A DNA stretch of 62,226 bases from a virus. Position 1 is the stretch's first letter. Each line of letters starts with the position of its first letter. Where the stretch lies: IMG/VR virus record IMGVR_UViG_3300003653_000052, positions 64,001-126,226 of that record; one strand, given 5' to 3'. Of the stretch, positions 9,712-19,200 are shown in pieces. The notes beneath the pieces are model-generated. The model saw nothing but the letters and a program-made list of their open reading frames with translations, ran no database searches and had not been told where the DNA came from. The position numbers and the translations under genes were made by a program.

Positions 9712-12700
9712 TTATATATCGTATTTATCTAACCATTTTGTACTTCCACCAAGTTTTTTTAATTTACGAGGCCCATCTTTATATTGATCTATGTATCCAC
9801 CAAGATCTTTGATTAATTCATAATAACTTCCATGATCAATAGTGTTTCCTCTATCAATAGCTTTTATATGATAGTCTGCAGCTTTATATTTAGTTATTAT
9901 TTCACCTGTAATAGGTTCTGGTAAACTTGTTGTAGCAAAACCTTTTGCTGTTTTTAAATTACCTCTTGTATCTTTAATTCCATGAAGAACACTTCTATAT
10001 AAAATATCTCCATATCTATTATTATTATTTTCTTTAAGTTGTTCAATTATATTTTTAGCTTCATCATCACTTTCTTTTGTATACTGTTTTTTAAAAATAT
10101 TATATGCATCTTCAGTGATTGGCTCTACTCCTACTAATTGTTGTTGTTGATTTTGATTAAAAAATAAATCTGCTTTTTCTTTATATAGTTTATCTGCTAA
10201 AGCTTTTTCAGCAGCTTCAGGAGTTTTAAAAGAACTCTTTTTAAAATTATAAGGATGGAACTTAATATTTACTCCAGTACTACTCAGATATGTATCAGAC
10301 TGACTGCTACCTATATGTACTGTACCTATTATAGTACCTTTTTCATTAATAAGATTTTTTCCACTACCAACAGTTATTACACTAAGATTTTCATTAGGAT
10401 TTAAACCAGCATCAATAAGCTCTTGTTTACTTTCTGTTCTAAGCCATTGAGTTGATCTAAGATCTTCTAATTGTATTCTAATTTTATTTTCTAATTCATG
10501 ACCACTACCTTTTAATTTATTATATTTATGTTCAAAATTTTTAATTAATGATGGTATTTTTTCTGTTTTTAACAGAGAAGATGTACTAATAAGTCTTCCT
10601 GGTTCTGCTAAAATAGCTTCTGTATAATAACTTTGGTCTTTTGTAATAATTTTTGGTTTATTTAATTCTTCCATTACTTCATCGGCTTCTTCTTTTATTA
10701 CTCCTTCCATATCTTGTAATGGTATATTATCTGTTCTTATATTTGTAGTAGAAGAATTTCTTATATTTGTAGTAGAAGAATTAAGTAAGTTTTGTTGTCT
10801 TATGTTTTCTGCTTCAGTTAAATTAGGATAATTAATAGGAGTTTGCCCATTAACTAAACTAGTATAATCATCTGCTAATCTAGTTATCTCATATCTAGTA
10901 GTATTTGCAGGAGGAGTAATAGTATTCAAATCAAATGTATTTGCAGGAGTATTCAAATTTCCATATGGATAAGCAGTATCCCAACCTGTAGGAACAGTAG
11001 GAACAGTAGGAACAGTAGGGGCTGGTTCAACACGTCTTACCCAATTTTCAAAATTATTTGTATGTTGTCTTACAGCATTATACATTTTATTACCTAATTC
11101 AACCCTTCTTTCTGGATTCTTATTTCCAAGAGCATCCAATTGTGCTAAAGAAGTATTATTATTAGCTAATGCATTATCTATAAATCGTACTTGTTCACTA
11201 GTAGTACTACCCATATTATCTCCATACATACTCCAAAATGAATCAAATTCATCTTCAGTACTAAATCTATTATTAAATTTATTAGTAAATATATCTTCAT
11301 GCTCAAACTCACCTCTTCTTAAATCACGATCTATATCCGAACCACTCATTAAAGGAGTATCAGAGAAAATAGGTTGTCCAAGATCATTCAATCGAGTACC
11401 TTCTGGGTATGGTGGTGGTGGTAATTGATTATTAACTACTCTATTTGTATATCGTGCATTATATAATTCACGATTATCTCCAACTTTTTCTAACTCTCTA
11501 CGAACTCTTATTGGTATATTTCCATCATTATATTCTATAGCTAATTGTGTAGATAAATCATTAACCTCTAACCTATTTCTAAGTTCAGGATAACTATTTA
11601 ACAATGATTGTGTTTGATTACTAAAGGGAGATTTATTAGCAGTCTCTCTTGGAATATAGGTTTGATGTACAGGTGACCATACATCTGAATCAAATGTTGT
11701 TTCAGAAGGTGCTATAGTACGTGCATTTGGATTATCTATTGACCAACGGGGATCATCTATTGACATCTGTTCCCAAGGAGATGCTGTTATTGGTGCATTG
11801 GGACTTCCAGGTAATTTTCTAGCTCCTTTAGTAAATTTATTAAGTTTTGATAACTTACTTCCCATTCTTAATAATTTAGCTCCTATTCCCACTCCTACTA
11901 AATTTGAAGGGTCAGTAATTAAATCTTCTACAACACCTGCATCATTAGGATTACCTTTTACAGCATCCATGAATGAATAATCTTTTTTGTAAATAGACTG
12001 TACTGTTTTAGGAAGAATACTTAAAGGTTGTAATATATTAAAAGGATTATCTTCTTGTTTAGCTTCTTCTTGAGATAAAGATGGATTTTTAAATTGAACA
12101 GGACTACCCACATTTCCTACTGATAATAAACCTTGTTCAAATTTACTCCAAATAGAAGGTTCTATTTTACTTGAATATTTTGAATCTTTAATTAATTCTA
12201 ATTCTTTTTGAGTAAATCCCTCTAAAGCTTTTAACCTATTATCACTATAATCATTATCAAAAGTAGGTTTTCTTTTAAATATATTTTCTACTACTTTATT
12301 ATTAATTCTTTTATCATATTCTGTTTGTGCACCAATAGATAAATTATCTGCAGTTTCTCCTGCTGCTGCTGCCCATTTAGGTAAATATTCATTAGCAAAT
12401 TGTTGTTTATCATAAGTTTGCTCAAAATTTCTTTTATCTTTTAACCATTGTGGAGCTTCTGCTGTAACTTCAACTTCTTTTAATGGTGTAGTAGCAATAT
12501 AAGTATCTGTTTTTTCATCATAAGTAGCTAATTTTCTTGATTCTTGTGTGTTACCACCTGGTTGATATTTATCTAATGTTCCTCCTTGTTTATAAACAGT
12601 TAAAGCAGTATCATATAAAGATGTAAACTTTTTTGAATACGTTTCTTTAACATTTCCTGAATATTTTTTATATAATTCAACAACATTTTTATTATCTTTA

Positions 12701-15700
12701 TTATCATTATAAAAATTACTAACAGCATTTATCTGTTCATCATAACTACCTGTATAATTATCAGGAAGATATTTTTTAAAAGATTTAGGATTAATTTGAA
12801 AATCACCTTGTGAATGAGCTATTGCATAAGGTAAATACTCTTCTACTTTACTTACTATAGATCTTCCTCCTTTACTTTCTTTTTCAGCAACTGCTGTAAT
12901 AAAAGCTAAAGATTCAGGTGTATAATCAATATTAGATTTTTTTAAAGAACTTTCTATTTTATTTCTAGTATTTTTTATATTTTTAGTTTGAAATTTATTA
13001 ATTTTAGTTGTATTAGGGTATAATAAAGCGTCTGATTCTTCTGGAAGAATATAAAAAGAACTTCCTTTTTCTAAAGTATCAAAACAAATATTTTTTCCAT
13101 CTACATTAATACAACCACTACTTAAATTTCTATCACTACCCGGTTTATTAAAAGCATCTACTCTTGTTGGATTAGCTGTTCCATGTATAGCTTTAGATGA
13201 ACCTATTCCATATTCACTTTTTAATGTAAACATTTTTTGTTGTTCACCATAATCTCTAATTCTAGTATCACGAATTTCTTTAGCTCTTTCTGGTCTAAAA
13301 TAATTAATTAAATTACCAATTTTACTTGGATCATCTGCTGTATTAGTTCTATAATCAGATATTTCAAATATACCAGCAGGAGTAGTTTGATATTTATTTG
13401 TTTCTAAATATTTAATATAATCTTCATGACTATCAGTATTATTTTCTTTAAACCAATCTTTCATACTCATTCCTCTATCAATATCAGTATTACTTTTCCC
13501 AGTAATTATTGATTCTGATTTTATTAACTCACCAGAAGGTTTATAATAATAAACCCTGTTACCTTTCTTATCACTAATAGCGTAATTTTTATTTGGTTTT
13601 GTTTGTTGTATAATAGTATTTTGTTGTTGAATTCTATCTGGAGTGTCTGTTGTTACTTCTATAGGATTTAATAATACAGTACCTACTGGTGTACCACCTG
13701 GTTGATATTTGAGTAATCCTCCTTCTTCAAATTTCTTTTTATATCCAACCTCAAAATTTGGAAAATATTGTGGTTTATGTATCTTTCCAGTTTGAGGATT
13801 AGTAAATTCATTTGTTCTAAAAGCATTTGCTCCAATATTAAAATCTCCTAAACGTGCTCCTGCACCAAAAAATACTCCATGAGGATTTCCACCTATATAT
13901 TCATAATGTTGAGGATTAAAACTATGTTGTGATCTACCAATTGGCTGAGATATTTGATACTGTCTTTCTAAATTTATAGGTCCTGCTCCAGTAGCAAAGG
14001 TATCATTACTTTCTCCACCTTCTTCATATTCATCTAACCAACCTCCCATTTCTTTCTTAGGTATAAATCTTTTTAATCTACTATTATCAAATAATGGATT
14101 ACTTAACATTAATTTATTAATACCAGTATATACATTAGATGTTGTTCTGTTACGTTTTATACGTCTTAATTTTCCTCCAAATCTTGATTCTTCATAATCC
14201 ATATCATCAACTTCATATTCTGTGACAGGTCCTTTATTAAAAACATACTCTTGATCAGGTTGCATTAATATTTCTTGTCCATCAGCTCCTACTCCTAATA
14301 TAGGATTTTTAAAATAACCTAATTCTCCATTAGGTCCTTTCATAGTAATGTGATTAGAAGGTACTATTACAGGAGCTCCTAAATTATCAGGATTATGATA
14401 CCCTCTCTTATCAATTTTATAACCTTGTTGTTCTGTTGTAGAAGATCCACCATCTTTCTTTTGTTGCATAACCACTCCTGTTCCTAAACCTATTGGTAAA
14501 ATTAATGATGGAAATTCATTTAATGTCTCTAAAAATAAATTTTTATTTTTAATATAAGGCTTCATTTCTTTTCCTGCTATTGTTTTAAATACGTCATCTA
14601 ACATTTTTATAGTTACGTTATCTGATGGAGTTAACTTTAAAGCACTTCTTATTTCATTTATTCTTGCGTGAATTTCAGTAGGAGATGTATAATAACTTTT
14701 ATCAATCTTTCCAAGCCATTCTGGTAATACTTCATCCGGGGTATCTTTAAATCCTTGTTGTAATAAATCTTCTGTTTTTTTATTAAAAAATCCACCATTA
14801 TGAGTTAGTTGATGTGTTCCTTCATGGACAGTTGTAGATAATTTAGGCATCATTTTTCCAACTTGAGTATCTCCATAAATTATTCCTCCGTCTGGTCCTA
14901 CTTTATCCCAATTAGAATGAGACTTAAAAAAATAATCTGAGTTTGGATGGTTTATTCTAGTAACATCTTCTGGTGAAAATCTTTTATTTGGATATATATA
15001 TTCTGAATATCTATTGACGTTAGTAGTACCAATAATATCATCATACTGTTGAAGATTTTTTATTTTTTCTATAGTTATAGGATGGTTGTACCAATCTTTT
15101 AACCATTTTACCCCTTCTTCTTTTTCTGTGTTTTTAAACATATCCTTCCAAATATCCCAATTTATTTTAGAATTAACTTTATTTTTTTTTAACACTCTAG
15201 TTCCTTTAGCAATTTTACCTGCTTTTCCTAATAATCCTATACCAATTAAATTAACAGGATCTAATATTATATCTGTTGCTAATTTACCCCAATAATTTTC
15301 TATACCTAATGCTTCTGATGGATCTTGATATTTACCAGTTGCTAAATATGTAGCAGCTCTTGCTGGTGCAGACATTACATTACCAAATTTCTCTAGTGGA
15401 CCAACATTAGGTCTAGCATCTTTTAAGTGATCATCATATGTAGTACTTGTTTTATTTGTACTTGGAGCAAGTAATCCAGTTCCTATATAATTAGGATCCC
15501 ATTCAGCATCTGGTAATGGTTCATCTATATTTTTAGTAGATATTCCGTTTTGAGCTTTAACTAAATTATCTTCATATTGATCTAACCATCCACCTATTTT
15601 ATATTCATCATAAGCTTGATAAGCATCACTTCCTCTACCTAATTTAGGAGCTATATATCCTGCTGATTTAACAACCCCCGTAACAGTATTAAGATTTCTT

Positions 15701-16275
15701 GTCTGTCTTGAAGCTCCAGCTACATAATTAAGCATCTTTGCTGCTTTACTTACTTTACCAATAAACGGTATTGAACCAAGTATTTCAAGGTTGGTTTGTG
15801 GGCCAATTCTCCCTTCTTTATTGTAAGCTCTTACAACATCATCCCACGAGGATATCCCTGTTGGATCAATTATTTCAAGTACATTTTCTACATTACTATC
15901 AGGTCTTTTGTACCAATTACCATCCATATATAAACCTTTAGCCATTTTTTTATCATTTGGCATTTGCAAAATTTTTGGAGCAAATTTATCCAGATTACTT
16001 ATTTTAGGTAAAGGAACTTCTCTAACTACTTTTTCATCAAATTGATGTTGTCCTGAATAAGGAGGTAAATATCTACCATTAGCCATTAATGGAATTCCTG
16101 TTTGAGACATATCAATTACCCCATTAGCAGTATTAATGTCTATAAAAGGTAAATGGTTATAAGGAGAATCATCTCTATATCCCATTTTACTTTTATGATT
16201 TGTGTCTTTAGGTTTAGCTGGTGCTTTAGCAATTGCTACAACTTTTTTACCAACTTCTTTTGAGTTTTTTGACAT
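9712..16275 (-). CDS. giant multi-domain cargo protein with L,D-transpeptidase-like and lysozyme-like domains (2187 aa)
   Basis: The largest gene here. Regions in order: a hydrophobic helix near 160-185; an HExxH sequence (TTVHEGTHQLTHN) near 480-492, zinc-metallopeptidase-like; a domain around 640-720 ending in VFNKGPVTEYE; a beta-rich stretch near 800; an L,D-transpeptidase (YkuD)-like domain around 900-1085 with AIHGT and the Cys motif SSGCINV near 1053; a lytic-transglycosylase/lysozyme-like domain around 1110-1225 with AVAEKES and SQGDFQINP; then a long C-terminal part. GG-x-L motifs sit near 223, 740, 848, 1228 and at the C-terminus (LGGSTKWLDKYDI). The motifs at 848 and 1228 bracket the two murein-type domains. 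Its ATG overlaps the muzzle stop (TAATG), implying coupled translation. I infer a packaged murein-processing ejection protein; activity is not shown by sequence alone. Confidence 0.8.
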   Translation of the reverse strand: MSKNSKEVGKKVVAIAKAPAKPKDTNHKSKMGYRDDSPYNHLPFIDINTANGVIDMSQTGIPLMANGRYLPPYSGQHQFDEKVVREVPLPKISNLDKFAPKILQMPNDKKMAKGLYMDGNWYKRPDSNVENVLEIIDPTGISSWDDVVRAYNKEGRIGPQTNLEILGSIPFIGKVSKAAKMLNYVAGASRQTRNLNTVTGVVKSAGYIAPKLGRGSDAYQAYDEYKIGGWLDQYEDNLVKAQNGISTKNIDEPLPDAEWDPNYIGTGLLAPSTNKTSTTYDDHLKDARPNVGPLEKFGNVMSAPARAATYLATGKYQDPSEALGIENYWGKLATDIILDPVNLIGIGLLGKAGKIAKGTRVLKKNKVNSKINWDIWKDMFKNTEKEEGVKWLKDWYNHPITIEKIKNLQQYDDIIGTTNVNRYSEYIYPNKRFSPEDVTRINHPNSDYFFKSHSNWDKVGPDGGIIYGDTQVGKMMPKLSTTVHEGTHQLTHNGGFFNKKTEDLLQQGFKDTPDEVLPEWLGKIDKSYYTSPTEIHARINEIRSALKLTPSDNVTIKMLDDVFKTIAGKEMKPYIKNKNLFLETLNEFPSLILPIGLGTGVVMQQKKDGGSSTTEQQGYKIDKRGYHNPDNLGAPVIVPSNHITMKGPNGELGYFKNPILGVGADGQEILMQPDQEYVFNKGPVTEYEVDDMDYEESRFGGKLRRIKRNRTTSNVYTGINKLMLSNPLFDNSRLKRFIPKKEMGGWLDEYEEGGESNDTFATGAGPINLERQYQISQPIGRSQHSFNPQHYEYIGGNPHGVFFGAGARLGDFNIGANAFRTNEFTNPQTGKIHKPQYFPNFEVGYKKKFEEGGLLKYQPGGTPVGTVLLNPIEVTTDTPDRIQQQNTIIQQTKPNKNYAISDKKGNRVYYYKPSGELIKSESIITGKSNTDIDRGMSMKDWFKENNTDSHEDYIKYLETNKYQTTPAGIFEISDYRTNTADDPSKIGNLINYFRPERAKEIRDTRIRDYGEQQKMFTLKSEYGIGSSKAIHGTANPTRVDAFNKPGSDRNLSSGCINVDGKNICFDTLEKGSSFYILPEESDALLYPNTTKINKFQTKNIKNTRNKIESSLKKSNIDYTPESLAFITAVAEKESKGGRSIVSKVEEYLPYAIAHSQGDFQINPKSFKKYLPDNYTGSYDEQINAVSNFYNDNKDNKNVVELYKKYSGNVKETYSKKFTSLYDTALTVYKQGGTLDKYQPGGNTQESRKLATYDEKTDTYIATTPLKEVEVTAEAPQWLKDKRNFEQTYDKQQFANEYLPKWAAAAGETADNLSIGAQTEYDKRINNKVVENIFKRKPTFDNDYSDNRLKALEGFTQKELELIKDSKYSSKIEPSIWSKFEQGLLSVGNVGSPVQFKNPSLSQEEAKQEDNPFNILQPLSILPKTVQSIYKKDYSFMDAVKGNPNDAGVVEDLITDPSNLVGVGIGAKLLRMGSKLSKLNKFTKGARKLPGSPNAPITASPWEQMSIDDPRWSIDNPNARTIAPSETTFDSDVWSPVHQTYIPRETANKSPFSNQTQSLLNSYPELRNRLEVNDLSTQLAIEYNDGNIPIRVRRELEKVGDNRELYNARYTNRVVNNQLPPPPYPEGTRLNDLGQPIFSDTPLMSGSDIDRDLRRGEFEHEDIFTNKFNNRFSTEDEFDSFWSMYGDNMGSTTSEQVRFIDNALANNNTSLAQLDALGNKNPERRVELGNKMYNAVRQHTNNFENWVRRVEPAPTVPTVPTVPTGWDTAYPYGNLNTPANTFDLNTITPPANTTRYEITRLADDYTSLVNGQTPINYPNLTEAENIRQQNLLNSSTTNIRNSSTTNIRTDNIPLQDMEGVIKEEADEVMEELNKPKIITKDQSYYTEAILAEPGRLISTSSLLKTEKIPSLIKNFEHKYNKLKGSGHELENKIRIQLEDLRSTQWLRTESKQELIDAGLNPNENLSVITVGSGKNLINEKGTIIGTVHIGSSQSDTYLSSTGVNIKFHPYNFKKSSFKTPEAAEKALADKLYKEKADLFFNQNQQQQLVGVEPITEDAYNIFKKQYTKESDDEAKNIIEQLKENNNNRYGDILYRSVLHGIKDTRGNLKTAKGFATTSLPEPITGEIITKYKAADYHIKAIDRGNTIDHGSYYELIKDLGGYIDQYKDGPRKLKKLGGSTKWLDKYDI

Positions 16276-19200
16276 TACCTTGGAGAATTAAGTAACTTAT
16301 TTTGTGAAATCATAACCATTATTTTCCTGCTTCCTGATATTAGTTTTCTAAGTAATACAGTAGTAGTATAATGTCTTATTTTCTTTCTCTGTAAATCAAC
16401 TTTATTGTAATTCATATTATTACTATTCAGTACTTTAGCATATCCATTATCAGGAGTATTCCATATAGTCTGTTGTGCAAATGAAGGAACTCCTGGTATA
16501 CCTACATCTTGACCCCCACGTTCTCTTGTTATATCCCAGAACATATTAAATCTATATTTGTTCTCTGCTTTGCTGTAAAGAATCTGTATATTAGTAGGGT
16601 TTATAATAGGATATTGTAATAACAAAGATAAGTCATTTCTAGGTGTTAAATCAAGTCTTAATAATCCGGAGCATTGCTCTGTATTATATATTGTAGCTTC
16701 ATCAAAGTTTTCATTTAAGACATGGTATCTATCATAGCAGTTTGGAGCATAGTTATACATCTCCATAATATATTCAATACTACGTACTGAATTTACATTC
16801 TGACCTGTATTAACCATAAATTCTACTTCAAAAGGATAATCTCTACCATAATAATTACAATATAAATCACAGCGTTCATTATGAATCCATATTCCATTGT
16901 TTTGTAATGGATTGAAAGCATCTTTTGAGATTGACATAAACGTAGTCTTACTTGGTAGTAGTAAATCTGGGTGCCAGTCATGATATGATACAAAGCCACC
17001 AGTTTTAGGATCATAACTTATTGTCCAGGAGGCATCATTAAAATAATTAGGATCTCCCGTCTCAATAGGAAATAAACTGTTTACCATAAAAGTCTGTATA
17101 GGTACTTCATAAGTAACGATATCTAAGATATCTTTACGTAATGTATAGTCTTTTTTACAAAAATATATTAATCCGTTTAAATTATCATAGATAGATTGAC
17201 ATCCTATACCAGAAACAGTATTATCTGTTAAATCAAAATCAGGAAAATCTTGAGTTAATTTATAAGGTAAGTATTGAGCAAACCACCATTTCATATCTTC
17301 ACCACTAATTTCTTTTAATCCTCCTGCGGTTGTAAATATTTTACCCTGGTTTTGACTAATCCAAAATGCTCCTACTGGTGTATTAATAACACTTAATCTA
17401 TTTTGACAACTAGCATATTCATAAGGGTCATCTGTATTAACCATACTTTGTAAAGGTTGATTAAATAACTTACCATCTCCAATAGTAAGTTTAGTACCAA
17501 GTCCTGTTTCTAATGTATCAGAGCCTTGAAATTCAATAGGACTAGTTGTTTCAAATAGAATTATTGCTCCATTTTTATTAATAGGTTTTATACACGTTAC
17601 TTGATCTATAAAATCTTTATAATTTAATGGTAAGAATATTCTCCAATAATCTTTCTTACTTTCAAAATTAGCTGGTAATGAATAAATTACACGTTTAGGT
17701 CTATGTTGATAACATGTGTCTGCTAAATAAGGATCATAATGTGTTAATTGTAAGAACCCCCACGATACATAATTTATATAAATCTTTGATATACTTAAAG
17801 ACTGATCATATTTATAATGATTTCCAGACTTGATAATAGATGTATCAAACAAAGTTTTAGTATCATTAATAGCTCCTCCAAATGAACTAAAATGTTTTTG
17901 TGAATCACTATCTCCCCAATCTCTTTGATCAATATTAATTTCTGATTCTACAAAGAAATCTCTAACACCTGATTGAAATAAATAAAACCAAGCATTCTTA
18001 ACTGCAAATTGCCTATCATCACATACACGTCCATCTAATACAGCCATTCTTTCAGGTGGAATCCATGTTGAAGAATCAAATAAATTTGATATTGGCTCAA
18101 AAACACTTTTTACAAAATCTTGTGTTTCAAAACTTTCAAAATTAGCCCAATAAGTTGGTTGTAATAACATTCTATGTTTAAGATAATCAAACTCATAACC
18201 ATCCGGTTGATCATATAACCATTCATAGAAAAAGAAAAATGTATTTTTTTCTGTATATCTTCCTATATAAATATCTCCGTTAAACATTGAAATAGAAGAA
18301 CCAAGAAAGATTTGTTGATTTGGTAGAATAGGAGGTGGAAATGGATTTAGAATAGTTGGGGTAGGTAGATATTGTACACATGTTGTTACAGGCATCTGTA
18401 AAATACTATTTAACTGACCATATTGATTTCTTATTCTTTGTTTTAAACCGACATAAGTACAATTACTAGTTGAATTAAATGAAGATTTAGTTGGTTCTGT
18501 TATAGTATTACCTGCACCTAAAAATTGACCACTATTAACTTTAGCTTGTTCTCTACTATTATCTGTATTAACAATAGGAATCATAGGTAATTTTAAATCA
18601 ATAGCAACAAAAGTAGCTCTATATTGATTATTGATTCTATATTGATTTGCAACAAAAGGACCTGCACCAAAATCTTGTATATTAGGTCCTATATAAGCAC
18701 TACTATCAATTTCTCTTCTTTGATGTCCAATAATAGGATCTGAAAAGTTATTATAAAAACAATGAGAATTATATTTTAAAGCAAAATCTCTATATCTTAA
18801 AATAGCTTTAATTAACCTCATTGTAGCATCAGTACCTTCTGATAAATAATATAAAAAAATAGGAATTGTTACTATTGGAAGTCTTAATAAATTTGGTATT
18901 TGATTAATAACTCCTCCTGTACGACTAGTCTCTGGCATTCCTCCTCTACCACTACCACCAATTACATTAAAATATGTAGAAATTGTATCAGCAATTCTTT
19001 TAGCTGATTCTGAAGGTACACCTGCAACAGTAACTCCGGTTAATACAGCCATTAAATCTCCACCTAAAAAATGTGCAGCTGCAGAAGCACCAATACCTCC
19101 AAGAGACCATGCTGTAGCAGTAGCACCAACAGCAGCTCCAGATACTCCTGGGGCATATCCTGTACCAACTACTGTATTAAATGCATAACCACCTGCACCA

